A stretch of DNA of 11,928 nt. Source: Gammaproteobacteria bacterium (lineage in GTDB: Bacteria; Pseudomonadota; Gammaproteobacteria; GCA-001735895). A program made the position numbers and the translations under genes. The notes beneath the pieces are model-generated. The model did not search any database. It worked only from the letters and a program-made list of their open reading frames with translations, and had not been told where the DNA came from. Location: NCBI GenBank assembly GCA_029864065.1, contig JAOTUD010000033.1:1-11928 (forward strand), written 5' to 3'. Shown in pieces: positions 1 through 4,904 of the stretch (the first letter of the stretch is position 1; every line of letters starts with the position of its first letter).

Positions 1-213
1 GATAATCAGCGCATAGTCGACCACGCGCCCGATCGGACTCCTGAGTCGATAGACCAGGAATACCAGCATATAGGTTACGATCACGTAGATGCCGCGATGG
101 TACTGGGTGGCGGCCGGGGCGATTACGGCCGAATAGGAATAAAACAGCACCAGGCCCAGGGCCATGACGTCGAACATTACCTGTTCGACCTTGTTCATTT
201 CATCAACCCGCAC
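1..213 (-). CDS. TRAP transporter fused permease, N-terminal part (cut by window edge)
   Basis: This is the first 71 codons of an inner-membrane protein that runs off the left edge. The reading frame is open from GTG at 213 to base 1. The product has a short charged N-terminus, then hydrophobic segments at about residues 17-33 (ALGLVLFYSYSAVIAP) and 41-57 (GIYVIVTYMLVFLVYRL) joined by a loop with QYHRG. This resembles the start of the 4TM/12TM fused (DctQ-DctM) permeases that partner TAXI-type binding proteins. The TAXI gene lies 111 bp upstream on the same strand, which supports the call. GTG 213 is preferred because a GGAGG lies 8 bases before it. The in-frame ATG at 198 has no comparable ribosome site. 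Substrate is unknown. The C-terminal bulk is not visible, so the fused architecture is inferred from family and context. Confidence 0.78.
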   Translation of the reverse strand, partial: MRVDEMNKVEQVMFDVMALGLVLFYSYSAVIAPAATQYHRGIYVIVTYMLVFLVYRLRSPIGRVVDYALII

Positions 214-285
214 GACAACCCCCTCCGCTTCAGTTTTTTTATTATCGACCCCGCTCGCTGGCAACGTTCGATCGAGCCATCCCGG

Positions 286-316
286 GCGCGAGGGCAGGGA
301 AAACCTGCCCTCGCGC
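286..316 (-). other. Intercistronic RNA hairpin between TRAP binding protein and permease genes
   Basis: A perfect 13 bp GC-rich inverted repeat (GCGCGAGGGCAGG, 286-298, with its complement at 304-316) encloses a 5 nt loop. It starts 8 bases after the stop codon of the binding-protein gene. No T-run follows on either strand, so a standard intrinsic terminator is unlikely. A hairpin here would be expected to protect the 3' end of the binding-protein message, or partly stop transcription, so that binding protein exceeds permease. That role is inferred by analogy with other binding-protein-dependent transporter operons. Confidence 0.7.
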
Positions 317-324
317 TTTAGGTA

Positions 325-1290
325 TTACATCATGCCCTTTTCTTTCCAGAACTTGACCGCGCCCGGATGCCAGGGCGTGACCACGCCCTGCGTTCCGGTG
401 TCCATGCTCATGAGATTGAAGGTTTTCTTCTGTTCCTTCATGTGCGCCAGGCCTTCGTCGCTGTAAATCAGAGACAGCATCTGGTAGACGGTGTTTTCGC
501 TGACTTTCGAGTTGGCCACCCACAGCGCGGAATCCTGGAACGACGCGCTATCGTAGTCGACGCCGCGGTAGGTGCCGGCCGGAACCTTGATCTTGGAAAA
601 GTAGGGGTACTGGTCGAAGAAACCGCTGCTTTCCGCGTCCTGCCCGAGGTCGACCATTTCGATGTCGTTGGTCTGCGCCGCCATAATGACCGCGCCGCTC
701 GGAAAAGCGGTAAACAGCCAGAAGGCGTCGAGCTGGTTGTTGCCGAAGGCCTGCGCCGCATCGTTGTAACCCATGGCATTACGCTCGATCTTGTCCCACA
801 CGCCCATGTGGGTGAAGAACAGCTCGCAGTTCGCGAATGCGCCGGAGCCGGCGTTGCCCACGCCGACCTTCTTGCCGACCAGGTCCCGCGTGCTCTTGAT
901 GCCCGAATCCTTGCGCACGATCAGCTGTGCCGGCGCGCCGTACAGCCAGGCCACCGCCATGACGTCTTCGTACTTGTTGGGATCGTTCTTCATCCTGCCG
1001 TTTCTGCCGAGGTAGACGTGGCCGGAATAAACCACGCCCATCTGCGCCTTGCCCGAGTTTACCTTGCGCAGGTTTTCGACCGACCCGGCCGAGGACTGGG
1101 CCCTGACCCTGAAATCTTTGGAGGCCTTCATCGGTTTGAATACCTGCATCGCGTTGGCGACCACCTGGAAAGTGCCACCTGCGGGACCCCCGCTGAATAC
1201 GACCTTTTCCTTCGCTAAAGAAGTCACCGGGAATGCAATCGTCGATGCGAGCAGAATCAATGCGCTCGTGATTATGATTTGCTTTCTCAT
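325..1290 (-). CDS. TAXI-family TRAP transporter solute-binding protein
   Basis: Periplasmic ligand-binding component of a tripartite ATP-independent (TRAP) transporter. It captures a small substrate and delivers it to the ion-driven permease. The 321-residue product, a usual length for the family, begins with a clear signal peptide: MRKQ, a hydrophobic stretch to about residue 22, and a likely cut after SLA (residue 26). Family features are GGPAGGTF (34-41), SAGSVENL (68-75), GVGNAGSG (143-150), DAFWL (188-192) and the C-terminal PWHPGAVKFWKEKG (306-319). The start at 1290 has AGAGG 8 bases upstream. The next gene downstream is the matching permease. Ligands of TAXI proteins vary and cannot be read from sequence. 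The neighbouring urate/allantoin genes make a purine-derived compound plausible, but a 185 bp gap separates this gene from them. Confidence 0.93.
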   Translation of the reverse strand: MRKQIIITSALILLASTIAFPVTSLAKEKVVFSGGPAGGTFQVVANAMQVFKPMKASKDFRVRAQSSAGSVENLRKVNSGKAQMGVVYSGHVYLGRNGRMKNDPNKYEDVMAVAWLYGAPAQLIVRKDSGIKSTRDLVGKKVGVGNAGSGAFANCELFFTHMGVWDKIERNAMGYNDAAQAFGNNQLDAFWLFTAFPSGAVIMAAQTNDIEMVDLGQDAESSGFFDQYPYFSKIKVPAGTYRGVDYDSASFQDSALWVANSKVSENTVYQMLSLIYSDEGLAHMKEQKKTFNLMSMDTGTQGVVTPWHPGAVKFWKEKGMM

Positions 1291-1364
1291 TATTACCGCC
1301 TCTGGTTGTTATGTTTGCCGGCCAGTTTAGGGCGAAAAAAAATGCCTTCACATGACCTGAATCA

Positions 1365-1370
1365 ATCATA
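1365..1370 (-). promoter_or_regulatory. Candidate -10 element for the TRAP genes
   Basis: TATGAT on the minus strand matches the sigma-70 -10 consensus at 5 of 6 bases. It would start transcription roughly 65-70 bases before the binding-protein ATG. No good -35 hexamer lies 16-18 bases upstream (the best is about 3 of 6). The place where one would sit is occupied by the inverted repeat at 1385-1412, which would fit an activator-dependent promoter. This is a guess from one hexamer. Confidence 0.3.
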
Positions 1371-1384
1371 GCCGTACAATAATC

Positions 1385-1412
1385 CGCAGGTGATTGTCGG
1401 GTTTCACCTGCG
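1385..1412. promoter_or_regulatory. Inverted repeat upstream of the TRAP genes, possible operator
   Basis: Two 9 bp arms, CGCAGGTGA (1385-1393) and TCACCTGCG (1404-1412), are perfect reverse complements separated by 10 bases. The repeat lies in the 185 bp gap between the UDG-like gene and the TRAP binding-protein gene, just upstream of the candidate -10. Arm length and spacing would suit a dimeric regulator. It could also fold in RNA as a hairpin after the UDG-like gene, but no T-run follows directly on the minus strand. It does not resemble the palindromes of the 4390-4522 control region, so a different regulator would be implied. Confidence 0.4.
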
Positions 1413-1475
1413 CAGAATGATGCGAGCCTGCCTTTTCCGGGAGAGGGTTTGGGGGAAAAGCCCGTTTCAGTGCAC

Positions 1476-2240
1476 TTAATTACCGGCCGGGTGCCGTTGC
1501 AGGAGGCGTAGCCTCGCAAACAGGCGCAGCATAGCGGGGTTGTCGATGAACGAAACGTTATAGGGATGTTCGCAAACCAGACGGGTATAGACCTTGCCGG
1601 CCGGCATCGCTTCGACCAGGTTCGCGATCCTGCCCCACAGCAGCAGCGTAACCGGATGCGTCGCCTGATGCGCGATCGATTGCAGCAAGCTTGAAAGGAA
1701 ATCCTGCCAGTAACGCGCTTCGACGGCCGGCTTGCGCGCGGGGTGCAGCACCGGAGTCGCGTTCAGCATCAGGAATCCGGCACGCTCCAGGCTGGCGAAT
1801 AGCCCCGGCAGGGACTGTACCATCTCGCGCTTGTCGAGCGCGGCAATCGCATGCTGCGTGATTTTACCGGTCGCGTCCCGGCGTAAACGGCCCTCGGCCA
1901 GCAGCGCCGTCTTGACGATGTTGCGCAGCGACGTGGCGCGGTTGACCGCCTTGCTCAAGCCCGTTTCGCTCCACAGCTGGTCGACCGCGGCGTCGAAGAA
2001 CGCGATGCCGTTTGCCGACTCCTGGCGCGGGTAGGGCGATTCGCCGATCAGCAGGTAGCGCAGGCCCGCGCGGTCCCGCCGGAAAGCGGCGAGCAAGCGA
2101 TCGGGGCCCGGCAGCCAGCCGTCGTCCTGCAGCAGCGATTCGATGTAAGCGGGATCCAGCCTGGCCAGCGACGCCTCGAGAATGCTTCTCCAATCGTCGT
2201 GCGCGCCGGACCGATCGATCAGCGTATCGATACTACCCAT
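1476..2240 (-). CDS. Uracil-DNA-glycosylase-fold protein lacking the catalytic Asp
   Basis: A 254-residue protein resembling family 1 uracil-DNA glycosylases along its length. The motif GQDPYH appears as GESPYP (66-71) and is followed by ANGIAFF (76-82), SLRNI (104-108), FLMLN (156-160), LLLWG (199-203) and EHPYNVSF (224-231). Compared with E. coli Ung, the Tyr that excludes thymine (Y70), the stacking Phe (F81), the base-reading Asn (N160) and the motif B His (H225) are kept. The water-activating Asp is Ser68 and the following His is Pro71. Efficient uracil excision is therefore doubtful. The ATG lies inside the last codons of uraD (ATGGGTAG, 8 bp overlap), which implies translational coupling and a role tied to ureide metabolism. 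That role is unknown. Membership of the fold is fairly sure; function is not. Confidence 0.75.
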   Translation of the reverse strand: MGSIDTLIDRSGAHDDWRSILEASLARLDPAYIESLLQDDGWLPGPDRLLAAFRRDRAGLRYLLIGESPYPRQESANGIAFFDAAVDQLWSETGLSKAVNRATSLRNIVKTALLAEGRLRRDATGKITQHAIAALDKREMVQSLPGLFASLERAGFLMLNATPVLHPARKPAVEARYWQDFLSSLLQSIAHQATHPVTLLLWGRIANLVEAMPAGKVYTRLVCEHPYNVSFIDNPAMLRLFARLRLLQRHPAGN

Positions 2241-2745
2241 CGATCAGCTTGTCGATACGAATGCGCGCAATCTTGTCGACTTCGTCGAGCGCGGTATCGA
2301 ATTCCTGCGCGGCTTCGTTGCCGAGCCGCCGCTCCAGCGCGGCTATGATCTGGTGCTTGTCGAGTCCGGTCACGGCGATGATGAACGGGAAGCCGAAGCG
2401 CTCGCGATAGGCCTGGTTCAGCGTTTGCAGGCGGCGCAGTTCGTCGGCGCTGCACTGGTTGAGCCCGGCGCCGGCCTGCTCGCGCCGCGACGCATCGGTC
2501 AGCGTGCCGGTCGCGGCTTCCCTGCCGGCCAGCTCGGGGTGACTGCACAGCAATGCCCTGCGCTTGTCGTCGGGCGCGCGCCCGACCGCGTCGACCATCG
2601 CCTGGTATAATTCGTCGCGCGACCCGAATGGACGCTGTGGATAAACCTGCTCGGGGACCCACGGTGAATGCTCGTAAACCGCGCCGAGCAGCTCGATGAA
2701 GCGGGCCTGGCCGCAGTTATTGATATCGTCGATGCCGGTACCCAT
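2233..2745 (-). CDS. uraD: OHCU decarboxylase
   Basis: Cytosolic enzyme that decarboxylates 2-oxo-4-hydroxy-4-carboxy-5-ureidoimidazoline (OHCU) to S-allantoin, the last step from urate to allantoin. The 170-residue product has the family signatures in order: GAVYEHSPWV (21-30), SHPELAG (68-74) with the catalytic His69, SRREQAGAGL (86-95), and YRERFGFPFI (113-122). Its length is normal for a stand-alone UraD. ATG 2745 is chosen over an upstream in-frame ATG at 2886, because residues before it would lie inside puuE and do not look like the family, whereas the protein from 2745 starts just ahead of the conserved region. It begins 7 bp after the puuE stop and its own end overlaps the next gene, so it sits mid-operon. 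No strong Shine-Dalgarno is visible. Confidence 0.95.
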   Translation of the reverse strand: MGTGIDDINNCGQARFIELLGAVYEHSPWVPEQVYPQRPFGSRDELYQAMVDAVGRAPDDKRRALLCSHPELAGREAATGTLTDASRREQAGAGLNQCSADELRRLQTLNQAYRERFGFPFIIAVTGLDKHQIIAALERRLGNEAAQEFDTALDEVDKIARIRIDKLIDG

Positions 2746-2752
2746 GACCGGC

Positions 2753-3676
2753 TCACGCGGTACGCGGCGGATGCCGGTCCATCCAGTGGCGCGCAATGTC
2801 GATACGCCGGCAGATCCAGACCCGGTCGTGCGACTGCACGTGGTCGAGAAAGCGCTGCAGCGCGCGGAAACGCCCCGGCCTGCCAACCAGGCGGCAATGC
2901 AGGCCGACCGACATCATTTTCGGCGCGTCGGCGCCTTCCGTGTAAAGCACGTCGAAGCTGTCGCAGAGGTATTGATAAAACTGCTCGCCGCTGTTGAAAC
3001 CCTGCGCAGTGGCGAAGCGCATGTCGTTCGCGTCGAGCGTGTAGGGAATCACCAGGTGCATCCTGCGGCTGCCGCTTTCGGTCATAACTGGGGTCCACAG
3101 CGGCAGATCGTCGCCGTAGTAGTCGGAGTCGTACAGCAGCGAACCCTGTTCTACCACCAGCCGGCGCGTATTGGGGGAATCGCGCCCGGTGTACCAGCCC
3201 TGTGGCGCGCTGCCGGTCAGGTCCCCGATGATTTCGAGCGCCTGCTCCATGTGCTCGCGTTCGATCGCTTCGTCCACGTCCTGGTAGTGGATCCAGCGCA
3301 ATCCATGGCAGGCGATTTCGTGGCCCAGCCCGACCAGCTCGGTGGCGAGCTCGGGGTGGCGCTGCAACGCCATCGCTACCGCGAACACGGTGAGCGGCAG
3401 GCCGCGCGCGTCGAATTCGCGCAGCAGCCGCCATACGCCCGCGCGCGAACCGTATTCGTAAACCGATTCCATGCTCATGTGGCGCGCCGCGTAACTCTCC
3501 GCGCCGATAATTTCTGACAGGAAGCGTTCCGATCCCGGATCGCCGTGCAACACGTTGCTTTCGCCGCCTTCCTCGTAGTTGAGCACGAACTGCAGCGCGA
3601 TGCGGGCATGGCCGGGCCATTGCGCGTGCGGCGGGGTGCCGCCGTAACCGACCATGTCGCGCGGATAATCGTTCAC
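2753..3676 (-). CDS. puuE: Allantoinase, PuuE type (polysaccharide-deacetylase fold)
   Basis: Hydrolyses allantoin to allantoate in the cytosol. This is the metal-independent PuuE class, unrelated to the amidohydrolase-type AllB. The 307-residue product is the normal length. Hallmarks are NYEEGGE (33-39), GHEIACHGLRW (118-128), GWYTGRDSPNTRRL (160-173), DSDYYGDDLP (183-192) and GLHCRLVGRPGR (258-269). The start is GTG at 3676, sharing the sequence GTGA with the stop of the GntR gene (4 bp overlap), with GAGG 7 bases before it. The first residues, MNDYPRDMVGYGG, match the family N-terminus, so longer in-frame extensions into the regulator gene are not used. uraD follows 7 bp after the stop. 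The regulator-puuE-uraD order places consecutive pathway enzymes under one promoter. Confidence 0.96.
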   Translation of the reverse strand: MNDYPRDMVGYGGTPPHAQWPGHARIALQFVLNYEEGGESNVLHGDPGSERFLSEIIGAESYAARHMSMESVYEYGSRAGVWRLLREFDARGLPLTVFAVAMALQRHPELATELVGLGHEIACHGLRWIHYQDVDEAIEREHMEQALEIIGDLTGSAPQGWYTGRDSPNTRRLVVEQGSLLYDSDYYGDDLPLWTPVMTESGSRRMHLVIPYTLDANDMRFATAQGFNSGEQFYQYLCDSFDVLYTEGADAPKMMSVGLHCRLVGRPGRFRALQRFLDHVQSHDRVWICRRIDIARHWMDRHPPRTA

Positions 3677-4389
3677 GTCGTCGCCTCGGGTAGCGGGCGC
3701 AGCAGCGTCGCCAGGTCGGCCTTTTGTGCCTCGGGCTTGTGCCTTATCTTGCTCTCGATATGCAGCAGGTGCTGGTGCATGACCTTGACCGCCCGGCGGG
3801 TATCGCGTTCTTCGATCGCAGCGACGATCTCGGCATGCTCGCGGTTGCGGCAGCGATTCTGCTCTTCGTCGCCGAGATGGGCCAGGATAACCAGCGGCGT
3901 GCGGCGAATGATATCGTTGAGGAAAGCCTCCAGCACGCCGTTTCCGGCGAGCGCGGCCAGCTGCCGATGAAAATCGACCGATTGCGCCAGCGCCTTTTCC
4001 GAATCGCCGCGCCGGTAGGCTTTTTGTTCGCGTTCCAGCATCTTGCGTAAGCGCGAAACCATCTGCTCGTCGCTGCGCGCGATCAGGGTTTCGAGGATAG
4101 CCGATTCGATTGCCCGGCGTGCCGCGAACAGGTCGCGGCCCTCCTTGACCGAGGGCCTGGCGACGGTCGCCCCGCGATTGGGAGTCTGGTCGACGAGCCT
4201 CGAGTGAGCGAGGCGGGTCAGGACCTTGCGGATCAGGCCGCGTTTTACGCCGAACAGGTTGGCCAGCTGGACTTCCTTCAACTTGGTCCCCGGCGGCAAC
4301 CGGTGATCGAGCACCGCCTGCTCGATCTGGCGCAGCACTTCGTCTTCGCTGAATCTCTCGCCGGTGGATTTTTCGATTTGCGCGGACAT
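3673..4389 (-). CDS. GntR-family (FadR/FCD subfamily) transcriptional regulator
   Basis: A 238-residue DNA-binding regulator. An N-terminal winged helix-turn-helix spans about residues 12-78: ERFSEDEVLRQIEQAV, LPPGTKLKE, LANLFGVKRGLIRKVLTRL, and wing NRGATVARP. It is followed by an all-helical FCD ligand domain (about 82-212). Candidate metal/ligand residues of that domain are D139/H141 (VDFHRQL), H185 (REHAEI) and H205 or H207 (MHQHLLH). It is first in the left arm, overlaps puuE by 4 bp, and faces uraH across 133 bp holding two operator-like palindromes. It probably represses both arms and itself and responds to a pathway intermediate. The effector is unknown. The ATG at 4389 has no clear Shine-Dalgarno, consistent with weak expression. 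Specificity for purines is inferred from context. Confidence 0.93.
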   Translation of the reverse strand: MSAQIEKSTGERFSEDEVLRQIEQAVLDHRLPPGTKLKEVQLANLFGVKRGLIRKVLTRLAHSRLVDQTPNRGATVARPSVKEGRDLFAARRAIESAILETLIARSDEQMVSRLRKMLEREQKAYRRGDSEKALAQSVDFHRQLAALAGNGVLEAFLNDIIRRTPLVILAHLGDEEQNRCRNREHAEIVAAIEERDTRRAVKVMHQHLLHIESKIRHKPEAQKADLATLLRPLPEATT

Positions 4390-4420
4390 GTCTGGCGTTG
4401 CTCGATCTGAAGTGTTGCGC

Positions 4421-4450
4421 AGTGTAGCACGATAATAAAATTGTTAACAA
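4421..4450 (-). promoter_or_regulatory. Promoter of the GntR-puuE-uraD arm
   Basis: On the minus strand, TTGTTA (4450-4445, 4 of 6 to consensus) and TACACT (4426-4421, 4 of 6) are 18 bases apart. A TG sits one base before the -10 (TGCTACACT), an extended -10. Transcription would start near 4414, about 25 bases before the GntR ATG. The -35 lies inside the 12 bp palindrome, so a bound regulator would block it, consistent with autorepression. The elements are moderate matches. Confidence 0.5.
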
Positions 4451-4451
4451 T
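4440..4451. promoter_or_regulatory. Operator-like palindrome 1 (ATTGTTAACAAT)
   Basis: A perfect 12 bp palindrome that fits the FadR-subfamily GntR operator pattern TnGT-n(0-3)-ACnA. It overlaps the -35 of the GntR promoter. A 10/12 match lies 22 bp away (centre to centre), about two helical turns and so on the same DNA face. It is the most likely binding site for the adjacent GntR protein; binding itself is inferred. Confidence 0.6.
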
Positions 4452-4461
4452 ATATTAGTAA

Positions 4462-4473
4462 AGTGTTGACAAT
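4462..4473. promoter_or_regulatory. Operator-like palindrome 2 (AGTGTTGACAAT)
   Basis: It matches palindrome 1 at 10 of 12 positions; the right half ACAAT is identical. It contains the perfect TTGACA -35 of the uraH/xdh promoter, so occupancy would exclude RNA polymerase from the right arm. Being the imperfect copy, it may bind more weakly than palindrome 1. Confidence 0.5.
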
Positions 4474-4494
4474 TTTTGCTTTTAATGCGATTTT
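4466..4494 (+). promoter_or_regulatory. Promoter of the uraH-xdhABC-ABC transporter arm
   Basis: A consensus -35 TTGACA (4466-4471) is followed 17 bases later by GATTTT (4489-4494), a poor -10 (3 of 6) that is helped by a preceding TGC, giving an extended -10. The predicted start near 4501 leaves a leader of about 22 bases before the uraH ATG. The -35 is embedded in palindrome 2. The surrounding 60 bases are clearly AT-rich against GC-rich coding DNA. Confidence 0.55.
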
Positions 4495-4522
4495 AGCGCA
4501 TCGACGAAACGGGGTGTTGCAG

Positions 4523-4873
4523 ATGGGGAGGCTAACTACACACGTACTCGACACCGCGGCAGGCTGTCCCGCCAGCGGCGTTGGCGTGGCGCTGTTTCGC
4601 ATGCGCCCCGAACGCAAGCTCATCGCCGAGGCCAGTACCAACGCCGACGGCCGTCTCGACACACCGCTGCTCGACGCCGCCGCCTTCGCCAGCGGCGTTT
4701 ACGAACTCGTATTCCAGGCCGGCGACTATTTCCGCGCCCGCCATGACGATTTGCCCAATCCCGCGTTCGTCGACGAAGTCGTCATCCGCTTCGGCATCGC
4801 CGACGCGAACCAGCACTATCACGTGCCGCTGCTGGTTTCGCCGTGGAGCTACTCGACCTACCGGGGCAGTTGA
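4523..4873 (+). CDS. uraH: 5-hydroxyisourate hydrolase (transthyretin-related protein)
   Basis: Hydrolyses 5-hydroxyisourate (HIU), the product of urate oxidase, to OHCU. The 116-residue product is full length for the transthyretin-like family. It shows the N-terminal motif LTTHVLDTAAGCPA (4-17) with catalytic His7, Arg44 in ADGRL, His100 in HYHVPLL, and the diagnostic C-terminal tetrapeptide YRGS (113-116). There is no signal peptide, so it is cytosolic. ATG 4523 is used because family similarity begins there; an in-frame start at 4463 would lie within the promoter and operator. The ribosome site is weak (GGGG 8 bases upstream). It is first in the right arm, with xdhA 31 bp after its stop. 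Its partner UraD is in the divergent arm. Confidence 0.96.
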   Translation: MGRLTTHVLDTAAGCPASGVGVALFRMRPERKLIAEASTNADGRLDTPLLDAAAFASGVYELVFQAGDYFRARHDDLPNPAFVDEVVIRFGIADANQHYHVPLLVSPWSYSTYRGS

Positions 4874-4874
4874 T

Positions 4875-4901
4875 ATGAACACCTCGAATGTGGATAGGTG
4901 A
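4875..4901 (+). other. Eight-codon mini-ORF ahead of xdhA
   Basis: Between uraH and xdhA there is ATG...TGA encoding MNTSNVDR. Its stop overlaps the AGGTGA that serves as xdhA ribosome-binding site. It has no clear Shine-Dalgarno of its own, though it begins 1 base after the uraH stop, so terminating ribosomes could re-initiate. It may be chance or a translational relay into the GTG-started xdhA. Confidence 0.2.
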
Positions 4902-4904
4902 CTC

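Larger units (their letters stand above)
4411..4519. repeat. Three GTGTTG elements spaced exactly 51 bp apart
   Basis: GTGTTG begins at 4412, 4463 and 4514 on the plus strand, two intervals of 51 bases each. The extended copies are AGTGTTGC (4411), AGTGTTGA (4462) and GGTGTTGC (4513). The middle one is half of the second operator-like palindrome. The outer ones fall near the predicted start of the GntR transcript and just before the uraH ATG. An adjacent imperfect 10 bp tandem repeat (AGTGTTGCGC, AGTGTAGCAC, 4411-4430) also lies here. Whether these are protein sites or chance is unresolved. Confidence 0.35.

Noticed and set aside
286..316. Hairpin as a Rho-independent terminator
   Set aside because: Neither strand has a T-tract after the stem, and the TRAP permease gene continues in the same direction.
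367..1218. 283-codon plus-strand frame opposite the TAXI gene
   Set aside because: Antisense shadow; the minus-strand frame has a signal peptide and TAXI motifs, and this one has none.
1335..1342. Run of eight T on the minus strand in the TRAP leader, considered as an intrinsic terminator or attenuator
   Set aside because: Only a 4 bp stem (TTCA/TGAA) precedes it; the stronger inverted repeat at 1385-1412 is about 40 bases away.
1432..1460. CTTTTCC ... GGAAAAG inverted repeat considered as terminator of the UDG-like gene
   Set aside because: The stem is only 7 bp, AT-rich and has a 15-base loop, with no T-run after it on the minus strand.
2499..3620. 373-codon minus-strand frame overlapping puuE and uraD
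   Set aside because: It is the same strand in a shifted frame. Both real frames show complete family signatures and this one is Arg/Ala-rich without motifs.
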